From: Winogradskyella sp. KYW1333
Lineage (GTDB): Bacteria > Bacteroidota > Bacteroidia > Flavobacteriales > Flavobacteriaceae
NCBI RefSeq assembly: GCF_003335675.1
Contig: NZ_QPHL01000017.1
Location: forward strand, 310,001-374,000
DNA length: 64,000 bases
Direction: 5' to 3'
Shown here one piece after another: positions 1 through 9,948 of this stretch. The position numbers and the translations under genes were made by a program. Position 1 is the first letter of the stretch; every line of letters begins with the position of its first letter. Under the pieces are notes generated by a model, which did no database searches, had not been told where the DNA came from, and saw only the letters and a program-made list of their open reading frames with translations.

Positions 1-329
<329 letters not shown>

Positions 330-350
330 TAAAAGAAAAATAATTTGATT

Positions 351-382
351 AAAAGTCTCTAACAAATTTTAGGGGCTTTTTT
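351..382 (+). terminator. Rho-independent terminator after gdhA
   Basis: AAAAGTCTCT (351-360) can pair with AGGGGCTTTT (371-380) through a 10-bp stem that includes two G-U pairs, with a 10-nt AT-rich loop and a T run. It lies 22 bp after the gdhA stop. Confidence 0.8.
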
Positions 383-427
383 CGTTTCTATTGATATTAT
401 ATACTTAAATATTCCGTTTGTAATAAA

Positions 428-435
428 TATATTTG
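428..435 (+). promoter_or_regulatory. Candidate -7 element in front of porZ
   Basis: TATATTTG fits the Bacteroidota -7 consensus TAnnTTTG. No TTG lies at the usual 17-23 bp upstream. The box ends only 5 bp before the ATG at 441, so the transcript would be nearly leaderless, or translation begins at the next ATG (453). Confidence 0.4.
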
Positions 436-440
436 AACAA

Positions 441-2840
441 ATGAAAGAATTGATGAATAGATTTGCGATAAATTTATTTGCTGTATTTGTTTTCTTTTGT
501 AACGATGGCGTTGCACAAGATTTTTCGAATTTATGGCAATCTCACTATTCATATAACAACATTGTTGATGTTGTATCTGGTAATAATAATATTTATGCTG
601 CTGCTGAAAATGCTGTTTTCAGCTATGAACCCTTAACAAACGAGCTCTCAACTATTACAACAGTTGAAGGATTATCAGGAAGAGAAATAACCACAATTTA
701 CTTCAGTAAAGATTTTAATTATTTATTGATTGGCTATGAAACAGGTTTGATTGAATTATATTCAACATTGGATCAGTCAGTTTTGTCCATAGTGGATATT
801 TTAGATAAAGAAAATATTACTCCTGACAAAAAGCAAATAAATCACTTCTATGAGCATAACGGCTTTATTTATATTTCGACCAATTTTGGTGTGTCAGTTT
901 ATGATTTAGAAAGATTAGAATTTGGTGACACTTATTTTATTGGCAATGGAGGTTCACAGATAAGAGTTAATCAAGTTACAGTATTGGATAATTTTGTTTA
1001 TGTGGCATGTTTAGACGGGACTGGATTAAAGCGAGCAGACTTAGGCAATCCAAACCTAATTGATTTTCAGCAATGGGAAACAGTTTTAGGGGGAAACTTC
1101 AGAAATGTTAATACATTAAACGAAAAAGTTTATGCAACTCGCATGAATAGGTCCTTATTTGAGATTGATATCAATGGATTTAACCAATTATTTCAATTTG
1201 ATACATTACCAAAAGACAGCAAGGTTTCTGGAAATAGTATTGTATTTACTACGAATGACGAAGTGCTCCTATATGACGTAAACATACAACTAGTAAATAT
1301 TTTTCAAGCATCTACGGAATACATATCAGTTTTTTCATCGGCGACATATTTAGATAATAGAATCTATATTGGCACTAAAGATCTCGGAGTTATAAGTAGT
1401 GAAATTTCAGATGGAATTGACTATTTGCAATTATTGCCCAATGGACCAATTGAGAATAACATTTTCAGACTGGACGCAACCTCTGAATCTGTTTGGGCCA
1501 CATATGGAGAATACACAGAAGCATTGAATCCCTTTCCTTTAACATCTAAAGGAATTAGTTATTTATATGAAGATGAATGGTATAATATCCCCTTTGACAG
1601 TGTCCTTGGGACGAGAGAATTAAATGAAATCACACCGAATATTTTTAATCCAAGCCAAGTTTTCATCAGTTCTTATGTAGACGGTATATTAGAACTAAAT
1701 GATTTTTCTTCAACTGAATTACTAGATGAAACTAATAGTGGTTTAGAAACAATTGTAGTGCCTAATAATCCAAATGCAAGTGATATAAGGGTATCTGCGA
1801 CTGAATTTGATACAAATGGTTTACTTTGGTCATTAACTAGTAGAGTAGATCGTGCTTTAAAATCTTTTGACCCAATTTCAGGAAATTGGCAAGGCTACAG
1901 CTTTTCTGATTTAATTGATAATCCATTATCTGATGAAGTAGGATTTTTTGACATGGAAATTGATAACAATGGAACCAAGTGGATAGGGTCATATAATAAT
2001 GGATTGTTAGCATATAACGAAAGCATTGGTAACAATCCATTGAGAAATTTAAATTCTGAATCTCAAAATGTGTTACCATTTACAAGGTTTACCGCATTAG
2101 CTTTGGATAATAGAAATCAGTTATGGTTAGGAACAACCAAAGGATTAAGAGTATTATTTAACACATTTGGGTTTTATGATGATCCCAATCCTACATTACG
2201 TTCCATAATTATTCTTGAGGAGGGTATACCTAAAGAACTATTAGCTAATCAAGGTATAACAGATATAAAAGTTGATGGTTCCAATAATAAATGGATTGGT
2301 ACAGCAGATTCAGGTGTTTTCTATTTTTCACCAGACGGTCAGAATACAATTTATCATTTTACTATTAATAATTCTCCTTTGCCTTCCAATACAATTAATG
2401 ATATATCAATTGATCCAAATAATGGGATTGTATATTTTGCTACTAATAGAGGTTTAGTAGCTTTTACTTCTGGAGGTTCTTCCACCAAGGAAGATTTGGA
2501 GGAGGCGTATGTTTATCCAAATCCGATAAGACCAGAATACGACATACTTGGGTCTAGTGACCTTAATGATATTAATAAAGGCATCAAAATTACGGGCCTT
2601 ACCGAGCGTGTAAATATTAAAATTACCGACGTAGAAGGTAATTTAGTTGCCGAGGCTCAATCAAATGTAAATTTAAGATCATCACAGGCGAATTATAATT
2701 TTGCAATTGATGGAGGAACTGCTATATGGAATGGTAAAAATCTTGCGAATTCTATTGTTAGAACAGGTGTTTATTTAATTATGATTTCAGATTTAGACTC
2801 CTTCGAGACTAAAGTTCTTAAGGTTCTTATTGTTAGGTAA
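441..2840 (+). CDS. porZ: PorZ-like type IX secretion beta-propeller protein
   Basis: This 799-residue secreted protein has a signal peptide (about residues 1-25, ending in VAQ). A long series of beta-propeller blades follows, of the two-component-regulator-propeller type (repeats such as KWIGSYNNGLLAY, LWLGTTKGLRVL and KWIGTADSGVFYF). The last ~110 residues start at VYPNPIRP and resemble a type IX secretion C-terminal domain. This architecture and length match PorZ of Porphyromonas gingivalis, a surface component of the T9SS attachment complex that helps deliver anionic LPS to the sortase. The gene lies directly before recO, with 1 bp between its stop and the recO ATG. An alternative start at 453 gives a tidier signal peptide. 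Propeller proteins with other roles are possible, but the CTD and length favour PorZ. Confidence 0.8.
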   Translation: MKELMNRFAINLFAVFVFFCNDGVAQDFSNLWQSHYSYNNIVDVVSGNNNIYAAAENAVFSYEPLTNELSTITTVEGLSGREITTIYFSKDFNYLLIGYETGLIELYSTLDQSVLSIVDILDKENITPDKKQINHFYEHNGFIYISTNFGVSVYDLERLEFGDTYFIGNGGSQIRVNQVTVLDNFVYVACLDGTGLKRADLGNPNLIDFQQWETVLGGNFRNVNTLNEKVYATRMNRSLFEIDINGFNQLFQFDTLPKDSKVSGNSIVFTTNDEVLLYDVNIQLVNIFQASTEYISVFSSATYLDNRIYIGTKDLGVISSEISDGIDYLQLLPNGPIENNIFRLDATSESVWATYGEYTEALNPFPLTSKGISYLYEDEWYNIPFDSVLGTRELNEITPNIFNPSQVFISSYVDGILELNDFSSTELLDETNSGLETIVVPNNPNASDIRVSATEFDTNGLLWSLTSRVDRALKSFDPISGNWQGYSFSDLIDNPLSDEVGFFDMEIDNNGTKWIGSYNNGLLAYNESIGNNPLRNLNSESQNVLPFTRFTALALDNRNQLWLGTTKGLRVLFNTFGFYDDPNPTLRSIIILEEGIPKELLANQGITDIKVDGSNNKWIGTADSGVFYFSPDGQNTIYHFTINNSPLPSNTINDISIDPNNGIVYFATNRGLVAFTSGGSSTKEDLEEAYVYPNPIRPEYDILGSSDLNDINKGIKITGLTERVNIKITDVEGNLVAEAQSNVNLRSSQANYNFAIDGGTAIWNGKNLANSIVRTGVYLIMISDLDSFETKVLKVLIVR

Positions 2841-2841
2841 A

Positions 2842-3561
2842 ATGCTTAAATCAAATAATTGTATAGTACTTTCAAAATTAAAATATCGTGATTATGATCT
2901 CATTGTTAAGTGTTATACTGAGGAGCATGGCATAACAAGTTACATGCTTAAAGGAATTCTTAAGTCTAAAAAAAGTCAATCTAAAACAATTTATTTTCAA
3001 CCATTATCATTACTTCAAATTGAGGAAAATTATAGACCTAATCAATCCTTTCAATTTATTAAGGAAGTTAAATTTAGCCATGTTTATAAATCCTTACACA
3101 CCAACATCTACAAAAGCTCAGTTGTATTATTTCTTGCGGAGATTTTATCAACGGTTTTAAGAGAGGAAGAGCCAAACAAAGATCTATATAATTATATCTC
3201 AATTGCATTTCAGTATTTGGATGCAGAAGATAATTTTTCAAATTTTCATTTGTTGTTTTTACTTAATCTAACAAAATATTTAGGTTTTTATCCTGAAAAA
3301 ACTCACCAAAAACATCCGTTTTTCAACTTAGAATCTGGTGTTTTTGAATCCGATAATAAAGGAAAACACTCAATTTTTGGCGAAAATTTATTGCTCCTCA
3401 AACATATGTTGGGCATAAATTTTGATGCACTTTATTTGGTGAAAATAAATGCAAAGCAAAGACGTGAGTTTTTAAATATGTTATTGCATTATTTTGAATT
3501 ACATTTGGAAGGTTTTAAAAAACCTAAGTCATTACAGGTGCTTAACGACGTATTTCATTAA
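2842..3561 (+). CDS. recO: DNA repair protein RecO
   Basis: This 239-residue cytoplasmic protein has the RecO layout: an N-terminal OB-fold (IVLSKLKYRDYDLIVKCYTEEHG, then YMLKGILKSK) and an all-helical C-terminal part. RecO loads RecA onto SSB-coated single strands together with RecR and anneals strands in the RecFOR pathway. The C-terminal domain lacks a zinc-finger cysteine cluster, as is common in Bacteroidota. I chose the ATG at 2842, one base after the porZ stop. A TTG at 2830 in the same frame overlaps porZ and adds only four residues. It is probably co-transcribed with porZ. ssb, whose product RecO works with, is also in this window (63.5-64 kb). Confidence 0.92.
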   Translation: MLKSNNCIVLSKLKYRDYDLIVKCYTEEHGITSYMLKGILKSKKSQSKTIYFQPLSLLQIEENYRPNQSFQFIKEVKFSHVYKSLHTNIYKSSVVLFLAEILSTVLREEEPNKDLYNYISIAFQYLDAEDNFSNFHLLFLLNLTKYLGFYPEKTHQKHPFFNLESGVFESDNKGKHSIFGENLLLLKHMLGINFDALYLVKINAKQRREFLNMLLHYFELHLEGFKKPKSLQVLNDVFH

Positions 3562-3582
3562 GCTAATTTTTGAAAAGATTTA

Positions 3583-6018
3583 ATGCAGATGCCTCTAAAA
3601 TTGAAATACAATTTTATTTACACTCTTATACTGGTTTTATTTCTTAAACCAATATGTGCTCAAACAATTACGGTTTTAGAAAAATCCTCTAATGAGCCTA
3701 TACCCGGAATAGCTCTTTATAACCTTAAGAAAACCAAATCACTTGTTACAGATTTAAACGGTAAAGTGTCCATTGATATATTTGAAAATAATGAATTAAT
3801 TTTTTTTCAAAATTTTCTGTACGAGAAATTACAAATTATAAAAGCAGAAATATTAAACAACAACAATTTTGTCTATTTAATACCAAGGGTTGAAGATTTA
3901 AGTCAAATTGTTATTTCGGCTACAAAATTTGAGCAAGAAAAAAGAGACATTCCACAAACTATTGTAAGTATTGGTACTGAAGAAGTATCATTAGTAAATC
4001 CACAAACAAGTGCGGACTTATTAGAAAACACCGGTAATATTTTTGTACAGAAAAGCCAAATGGGTGGTGGGAGTCCTATGATTAGAGGGTTTTCAACTAA
4101 TAGATTACTAATTACTGTTGATGGTGTTAGGATGAATAATGCTATTTTTAGAGGAGGAAACTTACAAAATGTAATATCAATAGATCCATTGTCTATTAAG
4201 AATACTGAAGTTACCTTGGGAGCCGGATCTGTTGTTTATGGTAGTGATGCAATTGGTGGCGTGATGAGTTTTTATACTAAAAAACCACAATTATCATATA
4301 AGGACGAATTATACCTTAATGGTAGTGCTCTTATAAGGTATGCAAGTGCAAATGAGGAAAAAACCGGTCATTTTGATTTTAATTTAGGGTATAAAAGATG
4401 GGCATTTTTAACAAATGTTAGTTACACGAACTTTGATGACCTAAGAATGGGAAGTCATGGACCAAATGAGTACTTACGAAATCAATATGTTGTTAGAGAA
4501 AATGGTGAAGATGTTTTAATGAACAATCCAGATTCTCAAGTACAAATACCTACAGGATACAATCAGATAAATTTAATGCAGAAAGTTCGTTATGAACCGT
4601 CTGATAATTTAAATTTTGATTTTGGCCTTTATTTTACAACAACTTCAGACTATCCAAGGTATGATCGATTATTGAGGCCAGATGAAGATGGGTTAAAATC
4701 AGCGCAGTGGGATTATGGTCCTCAGCAATGGTTTATGACCAATTTTCAAGTTACTAAAACAAGCAGCAGATCTAACTTGTATGACAAAATACAATCGACA
4801 TTGGCTTATCAAAATTTCAAGGAGAGCCGAAAAGTTAGAGATTTTCAATCTCCTTTCAGAGAAATAAGAAAAGAGAACGTTAATGCATTTTCATTTAACC
4901 TTGATTTAGAAAAATCACTTAGCCCAAAGACCTCTTTCTTTTATGGACTTGAATACCTATTTAATAAGGTTGGGTCAACTGGTAAAGAAGAGAATATTGA
5001 AACTGATACGAGTGTTAGAAATGTCACACGTTATCCAGACGGTTCAACTTGGCAATCCATTGCAAGCTATGCGAGTTTAAAATATAAGCCTAATAAAAAA
5101 TTTGTGTTCCAAACAGGTTTGAGATTTAATCAGGTTATCGCAAAAGCAGATTTTACTGAGAATAACGATTTTTTAAATTTACCATTTGATAATACAGAAA
5201 TAAATACTGGAGCACTTACTGGGACGGCTGGAATTACTTGGTCTCCAAATAACGTGATTCAGTGGAAATTAAATGCCTCAACTGCTTTTAGAGCACCAAA
5301 TATTGATGATATAGGTAAGGTTTTCGATTCTGAACCTGGTTCTGTAGTGGTGCCAAATAGTGACTTAAAAGCAGAATATGCATACGGTGGTGAATTAGGG
5401 TTAAAACTGAATTTTGATGATGCTTTAATTTTAGATCTAGGAACCTACTACACATTTCTAGACAACGCGTTAATAAGAAGAGATTCTGATATCAATGGGG
5501 AAACTGAAATCATTTATGATGGTGAATTGAGCAATGTTCAATCTATACAAAATGCATCTAAGGCTTGGATTTACGGTTTTGAGGCTGGTTTAGAGATTAA
5601 TTTTTCAGAAAGTTTAAAACTAAGGTCACAATATAATGTAATAGGAGGCACTGAAGATAATGAAGGTATCGAAGTACCTGTTAGGCATGTTGCTCCTAAT
5701 TTTGGCAGAACCCACTTAATTTGGAATAGGAAGAATTTACTGCTTGATGGATTCCTTGTTTACAATGGTTCTTTAACTAATAATCAATTAGCACCATCAG
5801 AATACTCTAAGGCATACTTATATGCAATTGATGAAAATGGTAATCCTTATTCGCCATCTTGGCATACAATTAATCTTAGAGTGCAATATAAATGGAATAA
5901 CAATTTAAGTCTAACAGCAAGTCTTGAAAATGTAACTGATCAACGTTACCGACCATATTCTTCAGGAATTTCTGCACCTGGTAGAAACCTTATTCTGGCC
6001 TTGAAATATACATTATGA
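3583..6018 (+). CDS. TonB-dependent outer-membrane receptor, heme/hemoglobin type
   Basis: This 811-residue outer-membrane receptor has a signal peptide ending near residue 26 (ICAQ) and a CarboxypepD-like/DUF4480 leader (about 27-110). The plug domain runs from about 115 to 235 (IPQTIVSIG, MIRGFSTNRLLITVDGVRMN, GAGSVVYGSDAIGGV) and the rest forms the 22-strand barrel, ending in aromatic LILALKYTL. The barrel contains a FRAP sequence followed by PNSDLKAEYA, comparable to the FRAP/NPNL boxes of heme receptors such as HmuR, although similar motifs occur in other receptors. Heme or iron-carrier uptake is therefore an inference. It follows recO by 21 bp. No Fur-box-like palindrome was recognised upstream. 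Confidence 0.85.
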   Translation: MQMPLKLKYNFIYTLILVLFLKPICAQTITVLEKSSNEPIPGIALYNLKKTKSLVTDLNGKVSIDIFENNELIFFQNFLYEKLQIIKAEILNNNNFVYLIPRVEDLSQIVISATKFEQEKRDIPQTIVSIGTEEVSLVNPQTSADLLENTGNIFVQKSQMGGGSPMIRGFSTNRLLITVDGVRMNNAIFRGGNLQNVISIDPLSIKNTEVTLGAGSVVYGSDAIGGVMSFYTKKPQLSYKDELYLNGSALIRYASANEEKTGHFDFNLGYKRWAFLTNVSYTNFDDLRMGSHGPNEYLRNQYVVRENGEDVLMNNPDSQVQIPTGYNQINLMQKVRYEPSDNLNFDFGLYFTTTSDYPRYDRLLRPDEDGLKSAQWDYGPQQWFMTNFQVTKTSSRSNLYDKIQSTLAYQNFKESRKVRDFQSPFREIRKENVNAFSFNLDLEKSLSPKTSFFYGLEYLFNKVGSTGKEENIETDTSVRNVTRYPDGSTWQSIASYASLKYKPNKKFVFQTGLRFNQVIAKADFTENNDFLNLPFDNTEINTGALTGTAGITWSPNNVIQWKLNASTAFRAPNIDDIGKVFDSEPGSVVVPNSDLKAEYAYGGELGLKLNFDDALILDLGTYYTFLDNALIRRDSDINGETEIIYDGELSNVQSIQNASKAWIYGFEAGLEINFSESLKLRSQYNVIGGTEDNEGIEVPVRHVAPNFGRTHLIWNRKNLLLDGFLVYNGSLTNNQLAPSEYSKAYLYAIDENGNPYSPSWHTINLRVQYKWNNNLSLTASLENVTDQRYRPYSSGISAPGRNLILALKYTL

Positions 6019-6047
6019 AAAATTACTACCGCTACTTAGTAATTTAA

Positions 6048-6548
6048 TTGAATTATGAAAAAACTTATTTGTACGTTTTGAATTTAAATAAAGTATACAC
6101 AGTAGACGAAGCGCAAAAAAAAATGGAGAATTTTTGCGCATATCAAGAGCGTTGCCATAAAGAGGTTAGAGCTAAACTAATGTCAATGAACATGATACCG
6201 CAAGTAATTGATACAATTATAGTTCATTTAATAGAGCAGAATTATTTAAATGAAGAACGGTTTGCAATGACCTTTGTTAGAGGGAAATTCAGGATTAAAA
6301 AATGGGGTAAAAATAGACTAAAGCGGGAATTGAAATTTAGAAATATTTCAAACTATAGCATTACTAAAGCAATTAATCAAATAGGTGAAACAGAATATCT
6401 AAAAACTTTAGATGAAATTGTAATTAAGAGAGTTAACCAAGTAAAGGAAAGCAATAAGTATAAGAAACGAAAAAAAGTAGTGGATTACCTTTTATATCGC
6501 GGTTGGGAATCACATCTTATTTATGAAAAACTAAATGAATACGTGTAA
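6048..6548 (+). CDS. recX: RecX family regulatory protein
   Basis: The protein is small, basic and all-helical, with RecX three-helix repeats: YTVDEAQKKMENFCAYQERCHKEV, then LIEQNYLNEERFAMTFVRGKFR and KWGKNRLKRELKFR. RecX binds the RecA filament and limits its activity, and it acts with recombination genes in the cytoplasm. The start is uncertain. No ATG lies before the conserved region; TTG codons at 6048 and 6078 are both possible, and 6078 (MNLNKVYTVDEA) would give the usual family length. The gene follows the TonB receptor by 29 bp and is convergent with the cupin gene at 6594. No Shine-Dalgarno sequence helps decide the start. Confidence 0.85.
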   Translation: MNYEKTYLYVLNLNKVYTVDEAQKKMENFCAYQERCHKEVRAKLMSMNMIPQVIDTIIVHLIEQNYLNEERFAMTFVRGKFRIKKWGKNRLKRELKFRNISNYSITKAINQIGETEYLKTLDEIVIKRVNQVKESNKYKKRKKVVDYLLYRGWESHLIYEKLNEYV

Positions 6549-6593
6549 AAAGCTTTTTTACGGGAAAGGGTTTCTAAATTTTACAGTTAATTA

Positions 6594-7454
6594 CTAAATA
6601 AAACGATTTGTATTTTCAATTGCTTTTTTGTTTTTCCAATCAATCCATTTTTGACCTTTAATCCGACGCATTACGTTATCATAGTTTCGCATTAAAAAAA
6701 CGTTAAAAAGTGCTTTTCCAAGATTTTTTGGATTTCTGGCGATTGCTCTTAAACTCATGGAAAAACCTGGAGTTATATATCGCATATAATGCCAATAACC
6801 TTCTGGCATGTAAAGAACCTCACCATGTTTAAGATCACAAATATAGCCCTCAACATGTTTTAAAGCAGGCCACTTGTCAAAATCAGGATTTGTCCAGTCT
6901 ATATCTTCTCGAGTAATTAACGAGTGAGGGATTTTATAAAGAAATTTATTTTGTTTTTGATCAAATAAAATACACTGCTTTCTCCCTTCAAAATGAAAAT
7001 GAAAAATATTGGCTAAATCTATATCATAATGCATAAAGGTGTATGAGTCCGTACCTCCGAAGAAGAGCATGGGTAAACCCTTCATAAGACGTAACCCAAA
7101 ATTTGGATATTTAAAGTCTTTTTGAAGTTGTGGAACCTCCTTTAATATATTCCAGAGAAAAATCCGAAACTTAGTTGGTTCACGCTTGAGCAAATCTACA
7201 TAATCACTCAGCTTCATTGTTGCATGAGCTTCGTTAAAACCGTCCGTGTAATCGACTGGTCTGTCATCGTATAGTGGCACTGTTTTATCACCTGCAACTT
7301 CCTTCATATAATCTAAACTCCATTTAGAATATGCTGGCCAGTCTTCAATAAAACGCTCAATAACCAAAGGTTTTTGTGGTTTAAAGTAGTACCTTAGAAA
7401 GTCGGTCTTGGTTATGTTTTTAACTCGTGGAATTTGTTGTAGGTTCAATGCCAA
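6594..7454 (-). CDS. Cupin-like (JmjC-type) Fe(II)/2-oxoglutarate dioxygenase family protein
   Basis: This 286-residue protein of the Cupin_8/JmjC-like family has the metal-binding triad H142-x-D144 (in FMHYDID) and H222 (MPEGYWHYM) on a double-stranded beta-helix, after an N-terminal FLRYYFKPQKPLVI segment typical of the family. Members are Fe(II)/2-oxoglutarate hydroxylases acting on proteins or small molecules; the substrate here is unknown. The start codon appears to be TTG at 7454, as no in-frame ATG precedes the conserved N-terminus. A TAACTTTG -7 box lies 17 bp upstream. It forms a convergent pair with recX and has no obvious operon partner, the next minus-strand gene being 72 bp upstream. 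Confidence 0.82.
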   Translation of the reverse strand: MALNLQQIPRVKNITKTDFLRYYFKPQKPLVIERFIEDWPAYSKWSLDYMKEVAGDKTVPLYDDRPVDYTDGFNEAHATMKLSDYVDLLKREPTKFRIFLWNILKEVPQLQKDFKYPNFGLRLMKGLPMLFFGGTDSYTFMHYDIDLANIFHFHFEGRKQCILFDQKQNKFLYKIPHSLITREDIDWTNPDFDKWPALKHVEGYICDLKHGEVLYMPEGYWHYMRYITPGFSMSLRAIARNPKNLGKALFNVFLMRNYDNVMRRIKGQKWIDWKNKKAIENTNRFI

Positions 7455-7471
7455 AGTATTCCGTTTTAAAT

Positions 7472-7479
7472 CAAAGTTA
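7472..7479 (-). promoter_or_regulatory. Candidate -7 element for the cupin gene
   Basis: The minus strand reads TAACTTTG, matching TAnnTTTG, 17 bp before the TTG start. No TTG (-33) element is found at the usual distance. Confidence 0.4.
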
Positions 7480-7526
7480 ATAAAACGTTTCTAAAACTAT
7501 AATATTACATTTTTAAATTTTGTTGC

Positions 7527-8000
7527 TTAAAGCCACTTGGACTCTCTTTCTGTTGCATCGAGAATATCAGTATTTAAGAAGCTTGCTATTTGTTTGGCTT
7601 TTTCAAAAGCATCACATTTTTTATAGGTAGAATAGGCTTCAATTTTTTTATTTGTGTCATAGAATAAATTCAGTTTTATGATTTCTTTAGACACATTGGC
7701 TTCTGCAGTTCTAGATCGTAGGGTGGTGTTTTCGTTCGTTTTAAACACGGACACATATTCAATTTTGGGAATTGGTTTCCATGAACCTAAAGAAACACCT
7801 AATATCGATTTAGTTTTTCTGTAAAATCCATTTTTGAAATCAAATTCTGACCCTTCAGTTAGTAGGAGAAATACACCCATTCCAATTAACAAGAATCCTT
7901 TAAAACTAGAAAATAATGAAATTACTCCTAGAACCAGAGCAAGACTCCCTAGGATAAGTTTCCAGATTGCGAGCTTTCGGTTAATTACAATTTTTTCCAT
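7527..8000 (-). CDS. Small membrane protein of unknown function
   Basis: I do not recognise a named family. The 157-residue protein starts with a short basic segment and two adjacent hydrophobic helices (about residues 11-30 and 33-48, KLILGSLALVLGVISLF and GFLLIGMGVFLLL). A soluble, beta-rich region of about 100 residues follows, with a PH-like feel (IEYVSVFKTNENTTLRSRT, IIKLNLFYDTNK) and then a helix. Two-TM proteins with a PH-like C-terminus are common in Flavobacteria and unassigned. It stands alone between the cupin gene and a TonB receptor, with 53 bp separating it from the receptor. The topology (N-terminal hairpin in the inner membrane, soluble part in the cytoplasm) is inferred. Confidence 0.7.
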   Translation of the reverse strand: MEKIVINRKLAIWKLILGSLALVLGVISLFSSFKGFLLIGMGVFLLLTEGSEFDFKNGFYRKTKSILGVSLGSWKPIPKIEYVSVFKTNENTTLRSRTAEANVSKEIIKLNLFYDTNKKIEAYSTYKKCDAFEKAKQIASFLNTDILDATERESKWL

Positions 8001-8053
8001 GAGTTGAATATAACTAAATAACCCAATTGAATATTGAGGATTTTTATGTAAGG

Positions 8054-9880
8054 TTATCTAAAGCTATACCTAAAACCAAATAGAACATTGCTAGGAGGCA
8101 TTGGTACAAAACCTGTTTCAATATAATCAGCATTAAAAATATTACTTGCCGTAACGGTTAACTCCATTTGTTTTAAACGCATTACTAAAGATGCATCCCA
8201 AACATTATAGGTTTGCCCGGTAGTTCTTTCGGCATACTTATAAACAATGTTTTGTCTTATATTTTTAAATAACTGTGTACTTAATCTTGTAATATATTGG
8301 TGCTTAAGTGTATTAAGCGAGTAGCGAGATAGTTCTGGGTTTTGGTCTAAAATATCATTCTCTAAAAATGAATAACCAAAAGTAAGTGTCTGATTAAATT
8401 CTTTAATCTTAAAATTATAAGAAGCATCAAACTCAACTCCCTTAGTATTTACCTCTCTTATATTCGTTGCTGTAAAAACACCGTCAGTTGTGTTTGGTCT
8501 TATGTAATCAATTAAGTTATCGGCATCTCTATTAAATACGGCTACAGAAGTAGAAAACTTAGGTGAGAAATACTTTATCCCTAATTCTTGAGCAAAAGCT
8601 TCTTCGGGTACTAAATCAGTATTCCCAGATGTTACTGGATCACTGTAGTATAAGTCTGTATAAGTTGGTATTCTATAGGTGTAACCAACATTTCCATATA
8701 ACCTTAAGTCATCAGAAATTGAATATCCAATATCAATACCTGGAAAGGCATTAAAATCAAAATCAGAGAAATAGGTCATAGCTACACCAGGTGTAATATC
8801 TAATTTGTTATCTGCTAGATTGAATTTATGCTCCAAGAAAACTGTTGCCATAAACCTGTTTCTATTACCTAGATTGTTACTACGTAGGTAAATTTTAGAT
8901 ACGTCTACACCAAATCCTGTTATACCTAATTTTGAATTGTATGATGCATTAGCTTCTGCCCCAATTTTATCAGAAATATGAAAATTTCTATAGAATTCAG
9001 GTTCAAATCGTCTCAACAAAAACACATCTTGATTACGTTTCCAATATACTCTAGGGTGGATTTTAAAATTATTCTTTCTAAATGTTGTCGTAAAGGCAAT
9101 TAAACTATTTTGAGTTTCCTCATATTCATTAAAAGTTGAATTGGTAGTGTAAAAGTTCTCAGCACCAAACTTACGTTCCATAAACGTTGCAATCATTTCT
9201 ATAGGTTGCTTATTTTTATTGAAAGTACTTTTAAGGAAATAATTAGAATTGTCATAGTCTGAATTATTTCTGTATCCTGCAGAAGTTACTCTGCCAAAGT
9301 GCACAATATGCGTTGCATTGTCTTGTTCTAGGCCAACGGTTACATTTCCATTAAGCTGACCAAATGATCCAGCTTCAACATTGGTTGAAACCGTATTATT
9401 CAATTTCTTTTTTGTAACAATATTAATTGCTCCAGTAAACGCATTTTGGCCAAACACTCTAGCGGCTGGTCCTTTTATAATTTCAATACGCTCAATTACT
9501 TCTATTGGTAAAGCTGCATTCATTGTATGATGCCCTGTCTGTGCATCATCCATTTTAATACCATCAATTAAAATTAAAGTTTGGTCAAAACCACCACCTC
9601 TAATAAATAAATCGGCCTGACTTCCTCCCGTACCACGTCTTCTTATATCTACACCAGCAACTTGTTGTAAAAGGTCCGCAACATTTGCAGCTGCACTATT
9701 TTTAATATCTGCCGCAGTTATGATATTAACTGTTCTAGAGTTTTCTTTAAATGGAATATCAATACGCGTTGAGGTTAAAGTTATTGAGTCTAAATTTTGT
9801 TGCGGTATTGTTTGCGCATCAATACTGTTAATTACTGATAGTAAGGCAACCATCAAAAATAAATTCTTATTAAGGATCAT
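8054..9880 (-). CDS. TonB-dependent receptor, BtuB-like
   Basis: This 608-residue outer-membrane receptor has a signal peptide (residues 1-22, ending DAQ) and a TonB-box-like SITLTSTRID. The plug domain runs from about 42 to 155 (VADLLQQVAGVDIRRRG, DLFIRGGGFDQTLILIDGI, IEIIKGPAARVFGQNAFTGAINIVT), followed by the barrel, ending in FGFRYSFR. It is short, lacks a CarboxypepD leader, and resembles BtuB-type receptors, but the substrate is not shown. There is no cobalamin-riboswitch-like leader in the 69-bp upstream gap, which argues weakly against simple B12 control. A promoter box lies 22 bp upstream. Confidence 0.85.
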   Translation of the reverse strand: MILNKNLFLMVALLSVINSIDAQTIPQQNLDSITLTSTRIDIPFKENSRTVNIITAADIKNSAAANVADLLQQVAGVDIRRRGTGGSQADLFIRGGGFDQTLILIDGIKMDDAQTGHHTMNAALPIEVIERIEIIKGPAARVFGQNAFTGAINIVTKKKLNNTVSTNVEAGSFGQLNGNVTVGLEQDNATHIVHFGRVTSAGYRNNSDYDNSNYFLKSTFNKNKQPIEMIATFMERKFGAENFYTTNSTFNEYEETQNSLIAFTTTFRKNNFKIHPRVYWKRNQDVFLLRRFEPEFYRNFHISDKIGAEANASYNSKLGITGFGVDVSKIYLRSNNLGNRNRFMATVFLEHKFNLADNKLDITPGVAMTYFSDFDFNAFPGIDIGYSISDDLRLYGNVGYTYRIPTYTDLYYSDPVTSGNTDLVPEEAFAQELGIKYFSPKFSTSVAVFNRDADNLIDYIRPNTTDGVFTATNIREVNTKGVEFDASYNFKIKEFNQTLTFGYSFLENDILDQNPELSRYSLNTLKHQYITRLSTQLFKNIRQNIVYKYAERTTGQTYNVWDASLVMRLKQMELTVTASNIFNADYIETGFVPMPPSNVLFGFRYSFR

Positions 9881-9902
9881 TTTATTAGTTAGTTTGTTGC
9901 CT

Positions 9903-9910
9903 CAAAGGTA
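9903..9910 (-). promoter_or_regulatory. Candidate -7 element for the BtuB-like receptor
   Basis: The minus strand reads TACCTTTG, a full TAnnTTTG match, 22 bp before the ATG. This suggests the receptor has its own promoter although DUF2007 lies only 69 bp upstream on the same strand. Confidence 0.5.
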
Positions 9911-9948
9911 AAATTATTTTAATCTAGAAAAAGTATTGAATTAAGAAT

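Noticed and set aside
6541..6565. GTAAAAAGCTTTTTTAC near the recX stop as a terminator
   Set aside because: The arms are separated by no loop and are offset by one base, so no stable hairpin forms; it is only a DNA palindrome in AT-rich sequence.
8001..9948. Cobalamin riboswitch for the BtuB-like receptor
   Set aside because: The upstream gap is only 69 bp and lacks the conserved B12-box type structure.
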